A DNA stretch of 21,291 nucleotides from Schlegelella_A sp036272325 (GTDB lineage: Bacteria; Pseudomonadota; Gammaproteobacteria; Burkholderiales; Burkholderiaceae_C): contig DATAYY010000168.1 in NCBI GenBank assembly GCA_036272325.1, positions 1 through 21,291 of the forward strand. Direction: 5' to 3'. The stretch's first letter is position 1. Each line of letters starts with the position of its first letter. Shown piece by piece: positions 7,044 to 13,220 of this stretch. A model generated the notes under the pieces. The model had not been told where the DNA came from and ran no database searches. It saw nothing but the letters and a program-made list of their open reading frames with translations. A program made the translations under genes and the position numbers.

Positions 7044-7067
7044 GGCCGCCCCGCGCGGCCCTCTTTT
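7044..7067 (+). terminator. Intrinsic terminator on the plus strand, antisense to the region upstream of dedA
   Basis: GGCCGC (7044-7049), loop CCCGC, GCGGCC (7055-7060) and then CTCTTTT make a textbook 6-bp GC stem with a T-tract. It is the only such structure I saw in the window. It points plus, yet the surrounding genes are minus; the nearest plus-strand gene upstream ends at 6424. On the minus strand the A-tract comes before the stem, so it would not terminate HD-GYP transcripts. Confidence 0.65.
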
Positions 7068-7069
7068 CG

Positions 7070-8398
7070 CTAGCGCGCGGGCGCGGTCGTGTCGAGCCCG
7101 GCGACGGCGTCGAACCACGCCGCGAGCTCGGCGGGATGAGCGATTCCCGTCGCGGCTGCGGGCCAGCGGCGCTTGAGCTGGTTGGCAGTAGCGTGCAGCT
7201 GCCAGAGCAACTCCTCGGCGATCGCCCAGAGCTCGATCCTGAGACCGGCGTCGCTGCCGATCTCGCCGGCGATCACCGCCAGCTGCTCGCGGGTGACGCC
7301 GGCGTCGAAGAGCATCCGCTGCAGCGTCGCGTTCTGGGCGTCGACCGCGCGGACGAGTGCGGCCTGGGCCGGCGGCAGGCCAGCACCGACCGCCTCGCTC
7401 GTCGAGCGCCAGAGGGCGAGCACGTCGGTCAGCTGCTGCAGACGGGCGACCAGCGCTTCGGCAGCGATCGTCTCCTCGGCCTCGCCAGGCGCCGCAGCGG
7501 CGGCGAGCAGGCGGTGCACGGCGGCGACGTGGACCGCGTCGTAGCGACGCGGATTGATGCGAAGGAGCAGCGAGACACGCTGCTCGGGCAGACGCCGTGC
7601 GCCGTCGAACATCGCCGTCACGACCTCGGCCAGCGCGACGACGCGGCCGAGCGGGCTGATCGCCTCGCCCGCGAGACCGCGCGGATAGCCCGAGCCGTCG
7701 AGCTGCTCGTGGTGCTCGACGACCGCGCGCACGACGTCCTTCGAATACTCGGCGAAGCGGTCGACGAGCATCGACGACGTCAGCGGATGTGCCCAGACCG
7801 GCTTCAGCTCGTCGCCGCTCAGCCGCTCGTCGGAATCGAGCAGATCGGGCGCGATGTGGAGCATGCCGAGGTCATGCAGCAGGCCCGCGGCGGCAGCGTC
7901 GCCCACCTCGGCGCGCGAGCCGCCGCTTTCGCTGACGAGGTGTGCGCAGAGGAGCGCCATCAGGACGCTGTGGTCGAACAGCGCCGGCCTCGTCTCGCGC
8001 GCGAGCGTCAGGTGCAGCGCGACCGGTTTCGGCAGCCTGGCCGACCGGATCGCGTCGAGCAGCACCCTGCCGGCGGCTCCTTCGGGCGCGACCCGGGCGA
8101 AGAACGGCCAGCGCTGCGTTGCCGCGCGCGCCGCCTCGGCGAGCGCGCCGGCGTCCGCGCCTGGGCCCGGGTCGATGCATTCGTCGAGCGGCAACGAAAG
8201 CCGATGCGAGAAGAGCTTGTCATAGAGCGATTGGTCGATCGTCACGCCGCCCTCGAGCAGCTTGAGGCCCTGGGTGTTGTAGATCGCCTGTGAGGTCTTG
8301 ACCGGCCGCCTGGTGCCGAGCTCGGCGACGGCATTGACGAACGCTGGCGACGCTTCGCTGCCTGCGCCCGTCGCCACCGGAATCGAACTCTCGCTCAT
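7070..8398 (-). CDS. HD-GYP-type phosphohydrolase-like protein, altered active site
   Basis: HD-GYP proteins degrade cyclic di-GMP. The 442-residue protein has an N-terminal region (33-75) like that found before many proteobacterial HD-GYP domains. The HD-GYP core spans about 138-275: FDHSVLMALL (H143), GLLHDLGMLHIA (H175, D176), H204, VVEHHEQLDGSGYPRGL (H229, H230, GYP 237-239). Two changes stand out: the usual HDxGK reads HDLGM (M179), and the late metal-ligand block, normally ADxxDAL...RPY, reads AEVVTAM with no RPY (E258). Residues 276-442 form a helical C-terminal region without a recognised domain. Catalysis may be changed or lost. The start ATG 8398 has no Shine-Dalgarno but TAGGTT ends six bases upstream. 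It is divergent from mutL and followed by dedA. Confidence 0.85.
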   Translation of the reverse strand: MSESSIPVATGAGSEASPAFVNAVAELGTRRPVKTSQAIYNTQGLKLLEGGVTIDQSLYDKLFSHRLSLPLDECIDPGPGADAGALAEAARAATQRWPFFARVAPEGAAGRVLLDAIRSARLPKPVALHLTLARETRPALFDHSVLMALLCAHLVSESGGSRAEVGDAAAAGLLHDLGMLHIAPDLLDSDERLSGDELKPVWAHPLTSSMLVDRFAEYSKDVVRAVVEHHEQLDGSGYPRGLAGEAISPLGRVVALAEVVTAMFDGARRLPEQRVSLLLRINPRRYDAVHVAAVHRLLAAAAAPGEAEETIAAEALVARLQQLTDVLALWRSTSEAVGAGLPPAQAALVRAVDAQNATLQRMLFDAGVTREQLAVIAGEIGSDAGLRIELWAIAEELLWQLHATANQLKRRWPAAATGIAHPAELAAWFDAVAGLDTTAPAR

Positions 8399-8404
8399 CG
8401 GCCG

Positions 8405-8410
8405 AACCTA
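8405..8410 (-). promoter_or_regulatory. Putative -10 element TAGGTT for a leaderless HD-GYP-like mRNA
   Basis: On the minus strand TAGGTT is followed by CGGCCG and then the ATG at 8398. The six-base spacing puts the expected transcription start on the A of the ATG. The hexamer keeps the key T1, A2 and T6 of the -10 consensus. No good -35 is seen. Confidence 0.35.
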
Positions 8411-8542
8411 ACACGGCGAGGTGGCTGCGGCTCCTACCATCGCGCCGGCAGTGCGAAATCTGCGCCATCCGCGCCAAGAACGGCAGCCGCGCGCTTCCGC
8501 CGCGCGGCGCGCCCTCGGCGGCGGCGCGCTCGCCGCGATTCC

Positions 8543-8548
8543 TACAAT
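8543..8548 (+). promoter_or_regulatory. Putative -10 element TACAAT for a leaderless mutL mRNA
   Basis: TACAAT matches the -10 consensus at five of six positions and is followed by GCGGCC and then the mutL ATG at 8555. No Shine-Dalgarno precedes that ATG, and the spacing would place the transcription start at the start codon. No TTGACA-like -35 is visible. Confidence 0.5.
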
Positions 8549-8554
8549 GCGGCC

Positions 8555-10372
8555 ATGAATGCCGTGCTCGAGCGCCGCGTACGCAGGCCGATCCGCGAGC
8601 TGCCGAGCGAGCTCATCAGCCAGATCGCCGCCGGCGAGGTCGTCGAGCGACCGGCGTCGGTCGTTCGCGAGCTGCTCGACAACGCGATCGACGCCGGCGC
8701 GGCGAGCATCGTCGTTCGCCTCGGCGGCGGCGGGATTCGCGCGATCACGATCGAGGATGACGGCCACGGCATCGCCGCGGGCGAGCTCCCGGCGGCGCTG
8801 CGCCGGCACGCGACGAGCAAGATCGCGACGCTCGCCGACCTCGAAGGCGTCGCGACGATGGGATTTCGTGGCGAGGCCCTGGCGGCGATCGCCTCGGTCG
8901 CCGCCGTCGAGCTGACGAGCCGCGCCACCGACGCCGCGCACGCGACGACGATCGACGCGCGGAGCGGGGAGATGCGGCCGGCGGCGCGCGCCGGCGGCAC
9001 GACGGTCGACGTCCGCGAGCTCTTCTTCAACACGCCGGCGCGGCGCAAGTTCCTGAAGAGCGAGGCGACCGAGCTCGCGCACTGCGTCGAGGCGGTCCGC
9101 CGGCAGGCGCTGGCGCGGCCCGATCTGGCGTTCGCCGTCTGGCACGACGGCAAACCGGTTGCGCGTTGGCCGCGTGCGAGCGGCGCCGATCGCGCCGCCG
9201 AGCTGCTCGGCGCTGGCTTCGTCGAGCACAGCCGCGAGGTCGCGGTTGATCTCGGCGGCCTCGTGATCGTCGGCCGCACCGGAACGCCGGAGTCGGCGCG
9301 CGCCCGCGCTGACCTGCAGTATGTCTACGTCAACGGTCGCCATGTCCGCGACAAGCTGATCGCCCACGCCGTGCGTGCCGCGTACGACGACGTCCTGCAC
9401 GGCGGCCGCCAGCCGGCGTACCTGCTCTTCCTCGCGGTCGCTCCCGATCGCGTCGACGTCAACGTCCATCCGGCCAAGGTCGAGGTCCGCTTTCGCGATT
9501 CGCGCGAAGTGCACGAGGCGGTCCGCAAGGCGGTCGTCGCCGCGCTCGCCGCGGCGCCCGGAGCACGGTTGGAAACGAGCGCCGCCGCTTGGGCATCGCC
9601 GGCGGCGACGCTGCAGGACGCGGCACTGCAGCGGCCGCTGCGCTGGCGAGAACGCAACGAGGTTGCCGCTGGCCCTGGCGTCGCCGAGCCATCGCTGCCG
9701 TGGCGCGGGGACGCCGCTGCGGATGCGGCGTTGTCGGCCGCGCAGCCGGCGCTTGCCGATATCCATCGCGCAGGGGCCGGGGCCGACGACTGGCCGCTCG
9801 GCCGCGCGCTCGCGCAAGTCGCCGGCGCGTTCATCCTGGCCGAGAACGCGCGCGGCCTCGTCATCGTCGACATGCATGCGGCGCACGAACGGATCGTCTA
9901 CGAGCGGCTGAAGACGAGCCTCGACGCCGCGCAGACGGCGCACCAGCCGCTGCTCGTCCCGACCACGTTCGCCGCGACCGCCGCCGAGATCGCGACCTCG
10001 GAAGCGCATACCGACTCGCTGCGCGCTCTCGGCCTCGACCTCGCTCCGATCGGCAGTGCAACGCTGGCGTTGCGGTCGGTGCCGGCGGCGCTCGCCGGCG
10101 GTGACGTCGTCGCGCTGGCGCGCACCGTCCTCGCCGAGCTCGCCGATGTCGGCTCGAGCGAGGCGCTCGTCCGCGCCCGCGACGAGCTGCTCTCGAGCAT
10201 GGCCTGCCACGGCGCGGTGCGCGCCAACCGAACGCTCACGCTGCCCGAGATGAACGCATTGCTGCGCGACATGGAGCGCACCGATCGCGCTGATCAGTGC
10301 AACCACGGACGGCCGACCTGGCGGCAGATCACGCTCGCCGAGCTCGATCGGCTGTTCTGGCGGGGCCGATGA
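8555..10372 (+). CDS. mutL: DNA mismatch repair protein MutL, endonuclease type
   Basis: MutL couples mismatch recognition by MutS to strand removal. The 605-residue protein has the N-terminal GHKL ATPase (about 15-330): LISQIAAGEVVERPASVVRE split over 20-39, ELLDNAIDAGA, DDGHGI, HATSKI and GFRGEALAAIASVA. A variable linker (about 345-410) leads to the C-terminal dimerisation domain. There DMHAAHERIVYE (439-450) fits the DQHA(x)2E(x)4E metal-binding motif of MutL nucleases, and ACHGAVRANRTL and QCNHGRPTW near the end fit the two further conserved C-terminal motifs. E. coli MutL lacks these, so this cell probably nicks with MutL itself rather than MutH. It is divergent from the HD-GYP-like gene, and its stop overlaps the next start (ATGA). 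Confidence 0.97.
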   Translation: MNAVLERRVRRPIRELPSELISQIAAGEVVERPASVVRELLDNAIDAGAASIVVRLGGGGIRAITIEDDGHGIAAGELPAALRRHATSKIATLADLEGVATMGFRGEALAAIASVAAVELTSRATDAAHATTIDARSGEMRPAARAGGTTVDVRELFFNTPARRKFLKSEATELAHCVEAVRRQALARPDLAFAVWHDGKPVARWPRASGADRAAELLGAGFVEHSREVAVDLGGLVIVGRTGTPESARARADLQYVYVNGRHVRDKLIAHAVRAAYDDVLHGGRQPAYLLFLAVAPDRVDVNVHPAKVEVRFRDSREVHEAVRKAVVAALAAAPGARLETSAAAWASPAATLQDAALQRPLRWRERNEVAAGPGVAEPSLPWRGDAAADAALSAAQPALADIHRAGAGADDWPLGRALAQVAGAFILAENARGLVIVDMHAAHERIVYERLKTSLDAAQTAHQPLLVPTTFAATAAEIATSEAHTDSLRALGLDLAPIGSATLALRSVPAALAGGDVVALARTVLAELADVGSSEALVRARDELLSSMACHGAVRANRTLTLPEMNALLRDMERTDRADQCNHGRPTWRQITLAELDRLFWRGR

Positions 10373-11202
10373 AGCCGCCCCCCTCGGCGCCGCCGCCGGA
10401 CGCACGACACAGCGACTCACGCCCGCAAGCGCCCGGCGACGGCAGCATGCGGGTGTCGAAGCGAATGAGCGAGCTCGGCCTGGCGTCGCGCCGCGAGGCC
10501 GACGAGTGGATCGCGCGCGGCTGGGTTCGCGTCGACGGTCGCGTCGTCGCCGAGCTCGGCTCGCGCGTGCTGCCCGACCAGCGCATCACGATCGACCCGC
10601 GCGCACGCAACGCGCAGGCCGGGCTCGTCACCGTTCTGCTCAACAAGCCGGTGGGCTACGTCAGCGGCCAGGCCGAAGACGGCTATCGACCGGCGCGCGT
10701 CCTCGTCACCGCCGACCGGCAATGGCGCGACGATCGCTCCGGGATCCGCTTGCAGCCGCAGCACCTGAGAAGCCTCGTCCCTGCCGGCCGGCTCGACATC
10801 GACTCGGTCGGCCTGCTCGTGCTGACGCAGGACGGCCGCATCGCCAAGGAACTGATCGGCAACGACAGCAGGGTCGAGAAGGAATACCTCGTCCGCGTTG
10901 CGACGCGAAGTGGCACCCGGCTGCCGGCAGAGGCGTTGGCCCTGCTCTGCCACGGTCTCTCGCTCGACGGCGAGGCGCTGCGCCCGGCCGAGGTCGAGTG
11001 GGCCAACGCCGACCAGCTGCGCTTCGTCGTCACTGAGGGCAAGAAGCGGCAGATCCGCCGCATGTGCGACGCCGTCGGTCTGCAGGTCCTCGGCCTCAAG
11101 CGCGTTCGCATCGGCGCTGTCGCGCTCGGTGCGCTGCCGCCCGGCCAGTGGCGCTACCTGGGCAGCGACGAGCGCTTCACCGCGCCCGATCCGGCGCGCT
11201 AG
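10369..11202 (+). CDS. RsuA/RluF-family ribosomal pseudouridine synthase
   Basis: Members of this family isomerise single uridines in rRNA (RluB, RluE, RluF, RsuA) and RluF also acts on tRNA-Tyr. The 277-residue product has a Pro/Asp-rich N-terminal extension (1-26), an S4 RNA-binding domain (27-75, MRVSKRMSELGLASRREADE) and a catalytic domain with LLNKPVGYVSG (90-100) and the catalytic aspartate D143 in PAGRLDIDSVGLLVLT, followed by EKEYLV (170-175) and KKRQIRRMCDAVGL (225-238). The GNDSRVEKEYLV arrangement and single S4 domain look most like RluF, but the target site is not provable here. ATG 10369 overlaps the mutL stop (ATGA); an in-frame ATG at 10447 would start right at the S4 domain. 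Its TAG stop shares bases with the stop of the opposite-strand DUF3096 gene. Confidence 0.88.
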   Translation: MKPPPSAPPPDARHSDSRPQAPGDGSMRVSKRMSELGLASRREADEWIARGWVRVDGRVVAELGSRVLPDQRITIDPRARNAQAGLVTVLLNKPVGYVSGQAEDGYRPARVLVTADRQWRDDRSGIRLQPQHLRSLVPAGRLDIDSVGLLVLTQDGRIAKELIGNDSRVEKEYLVRVATRSGTRLPAEALALLCHGLSLDGEALRPAEVEWANADQLRFVVTEGKKRQIRRMCDAVGLQVLGLKRVRIGAVALGALPPGQWRYLGSDERFTAPDPAR

Positions 11203-11351
11203 TGCAAGTTGAGGTGGCCGCCGAACAGGCCGAGCAGGCCGATGATGATCAGGTAGATCGCGACGATGAAATTGAGGAGTCGCGGCACGACCAGGATCAG
11301 GATCCCGGCGATGAGAGCGACGAGCGGGCCGATGGCGAGAGTCATTTGCAT
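11199..11351 (-). CDS. DUF3096 small membrane protein (50 aa)
   Basis: This short gene encodes MQMTLAIGPLVALIAGILIL followed by VVPRLLNFIVAIYLIIIGLL and GLFGGHLNLH. The pattern of two hydrophobic helices (about 5-22 and 28-44) separated by VPRLLN fits the DUF3096 family of tiny inner-membrane proteins of unknown role. ATG 11351 has a weak GGGAT ribosome binding site; the ATG at 11345 is an alternative. The stop TAG (11201-11199) overlaps the TAG of the convergent pseudouridine synthase within a single CTAG. Codon use and membrane periodicity make chance unlikely despite the small size. It is divergent from miaA. Confidence 0.85.
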   Translation of the reverse strand: MQMTLAIGPLVALIAGILILVVPRLLNFIVAIYLIIIGLLGLFGGHLNLH

Positions 11352-11369
11352 GGCGCGATCCCGATGGCA

Positions 11370-11382
11370 GTCGACGGTCGAC
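11370..11382. promoter_or_regulatory. 13-base palindrome GTCGAC-G-GTCGAC upstream of DUF3096
   Basis: Two GTCGAC hexamers flank a single G, making an odd palindrome centred 25 bases before the DUF3096 start, in the 172-base gap shared with miaA. It could be an operator for a dimeric regulator, but GTCGAC-like words are frequent in DNA of this composition. Confidence 0.25.
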
Positions 11383-11511
11383 GACAGCGGCCAGTCTCGG
11401 ATCGCGCGTCGCGCGGCCGCTATCGGAAACGCCGAGCGACTCGTGTGAGCGGTGGCGACGACGCCTTGTCGGCGCCTTCCTACCGTTAGCGCAAGCCGGC
11501 AGGTCGCCTGC

Positions 11512-11517
11512 TACGCT
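11512..11517 (+). promoter_or_regulatory. Putative -10 element TACGCT for a leaderless miaA mRNA
   Basis: TACGCT is followed by CGCCGG and then ATG 11524, the same six-base spacing as at mutL and the HD-GYP-like gene. No Shine-Dalgarno lies at normal distance from the ATG; the AGG at about 11501 is too far away. Confidence 0.4.
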
Positions 11518-11523
11518 CGCCGG

Positions 11524-12501
11524 ATGCCCAGCGCTGCTCGGACGATGGCCTCAGGCGACGTCGACGCGCTCTGCATCGCCGGCCCGACGGCGTCTGGCAA
11601 GAGCACGGCGGCGCTCGCGGTCGCTGCAGCGCTGGCGAGGCGGCGGCGGGTCGAGATCGTCAGCGTCGATTCGGCACTCGTCTATCGCGGCATGGACATC
11701 GGCACCGCCAAGCCCAGCGCTGCCGAGCGCGCGGCCGTGCCGCACCATCTGATCGACATCGTCGAGCCGAGCGATCGCTACTCGGCAGCGCGCTTCGTCG
11801 CCGATGCGCGCGCCGCGATCGACGCGATTCGCGGCCGCGGCGCGATCCCGCTCCTCGTCGGCGGCACCATGCTCTACCTGAAGGCGCTCTTCGCCGGCCT
11901 CGACGCGCTGCCCGCGGCGGATGCCGCCGTCCGGGCCGAGCTCGACGAGCGCGCCGCGCGCGCCGGCTGGCCGGCGCTGCACGCCGAGCTCGCCGTGATC
12001 GATCCGACGAGCGCGGCGCGCATCGCTGCGAACGACAGCCAGCGCATCCAGCGTGCGCTCGAAGTGCACCGCCTGAGCGGCCGGCCGCTCTCGGCGTGGC
12101 ACACGGCGCCGGCGGGTCGGATGCCACCGCTGGTCTCGCTCGAGCCGAGCGATCGTGCCTGGCTGCACGGGCGGATCGGCGAGCGCTTCGCGGCGATGCT
12201 CGCCGCCGGCTTCGTCGACGAAGTGCGGCGGCTGCGCGCGCGCGGCGACCTCGATCCGGCGCTGCCTTCGATGCGCGCGGTCGGCTACCGGCAGGCCTGG
12301 GCTGCGCTCGAGCGCGGCAACGTCGACGCCGGCGCGCTCGCCGCGAGCGCCACCGCGGCGACGCGCCAGCTCGCCAAGCGCCAGCTGACCTGGCTGCGCT
12401 CGATGCCGTCGCGCTCGGTCGTCGCCTGCGACGGCGACGACGCCGTGGCGCAGGTCGTTCGCATCGCGACGCGGCTCGCCGACGAGGCGCGGCTTGGCTG
12501 A
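11524..12501 (+). CDS. miaA: tRNA dimethylallyltransferase MiaA
   Basis: MiaA adds the dimethylallyl group to N6 of A37 in tRNAs reading UNN codons, the first step to ms2i6A. The 325-residue protein shows the P-loop GPTASGKST (20-28), the substrate-binding block DSALVYRGMDIGTAKP (49-64), PHHLIDIVEP (73-82), LLVGGTMLYLKALFAGL and NDSQRIQRALEV, and ends with the RQLAKRQLTWLR tRNA-binding stretch. I chose ATG 11524 because it is close to the conserved N-terminus and has a -10-like element exactly six bases upstream; the longer frame to 11452 looks non-coding. In many proteobacteria miaA directly follows mutL; here a pseudouridine synthase and a DUF3096 gene lie between. Its 3' end overlaps the ABC ATPase gene by 8 bases. 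Confidence 0.95.
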   Translation: MPSAARTMASGDVDALCIAGPTASGKSTAALAVAAALARRRRVEIVSVDSALVYRGMDIGTAKPSAAERAAVPHHLIDIVEPSDRYSAARFVADARAAIDAIRGRGAIPLLVGGTMLYLKALFAGLDALPAADAAVRAELDERAARAGWPALHAELAVIDPTSAARIAANDSQRIQRALEVHRLSGRPLSAWHTAPAGRMPPLVSLEPSDRAWLHGRIGERFAAMLAAGFVDEVRRLRARGDLDPALPSMRAVGYRQAWAALERGNVDAGALAASATAATRQLAKRQLTWLRSMPSRSVVACDGDDAVAQVVRIATRLADEARLG

Positions 12502-13150
12502 GCCGGTCCTCGCGATCGCCGGGCTCGCGAAGCGCTACGGCGCGAGCACCGTCTTCGCGAACGTCGATCTCACCCTCGCATCCGGCGAATTCGTCGCTGT
12601 CGTCGGCGAGTCCGGAGTCGGCAAGTCGACGCTCCTCAACTGTGCCGCCGGCCTCGACACGATCGACGCCGGCTCGGTGCGCGTCGAAGGCACCGACATT
12701 CACGCTCTCGGCGAATCCGCGCAGGCAATCTTCCGCAGGCGCCACCTGGGCTTCGTCTTCCAGGCGTTTCACGTCCTGCCGCACCTGACGGTCGCCGCCA
12801 ACGTCGGCCTGCCGCTGCTCCTGCTCGGCGCGCCCGACCCGGGCCGGGTCGCCGCGATCCTCGACGCGGTCGGCCTCGGCGGCTTCGCGGCGCGGCTGCC
12901 GCAGACACTGTCCGGCGGACAGTTGCAGCGGGTCGCGATCGCCCGCGCGCTCGTCCACCGCCCCCGGCTCATCCTCGCCGACGAGCCGACCGGCAACCTC
13001 GATCCGGCAACCGCCGACCGCGTCCTCGCCCTGCTCGTCGAGCAGGTGCGCGCGCACGGTGCCGCGTGCCTGCTGGCGACGCATTCGCACGCGGCGGCAA
13101 CGCGCGCCGATCGCAGCGCCACGCTGACGCCGAACGGAATCGCGGTATGA
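12494..13150 (+). CDS. ABC transporter ATPase, LolD/MacB type
   Basis: The 218-residue ATPase belongs with the FtsX-type permease that follows. Motifs are complete: Walker A GESGVGKST (38-46), Q-loop FVFQ (Q90), signature LSGGQLQR (139-146), Walker B LILADEPTGNLD (159-170) and H-loop THS (H197). The VFQAFHVLPHLTVAANV and DEPTGNLD features are typical of the LolD/MacB/FtsE group, which drives extraction or mechanotransmission rather than classic import. Start is TTG 12494 (TTG GCT GAG CCG) with GAGG upstream, overlapping the end of miaA by 8 bases; no ATG or GTG is available before the first strand. It is probably translated together with miaA although the functions differ. Confidence 0.92.
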   Translation: MAEPVLAIAGLAKRYGASTVFANVDLTLASGEFVAVVGESGVGKSTLLNCAAGLDTIDAGSVRVEGTDIHALGESAQAIFRRRHLGFVFQAFHVLPHLTVAANVGLPLLLLGAPDPGRVAAILDAVGLGGFAARLPQTLSGGQLQRVAIARALVHRPRLILADEPTGNLDPATADRVLALLVEQVRAHGAACLLATHSHAAATRADRSATLTPNGIAV

Positions 13151-13156
13151 GCCGCG

Positions 13157-13171
13157 TTCTGCCAGGCAGAA
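13157..13171. promoter_or_regulatory. 15-base palindrome TTCTGCC-A-GGCAGAA between ATPase and permease genes
   Basis: The arms are seven bases each and perfectly complementary around a single A. The site starts 6 bases after the ATPase stop and lies about 50 bases before the permease start. As RNA it can form a six-pair stem with a CAG loop. It may be an operator or a processing or differential-expression stem; no T-run follows. Confidence 0.4.
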
Positions 13172-13220
13172 GTGGCGCCGTCCCGATCGCAGCACGGCTC
13201 GCGTGCGCAGGAGGAAACGA

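Noticed and set aside
8408..10420. 670-codon minus-strand frame
   Set aside because: Antisense to mutL, whose motifs are complete; the translation is low-complexity Arg/Ala/Asp-rich.
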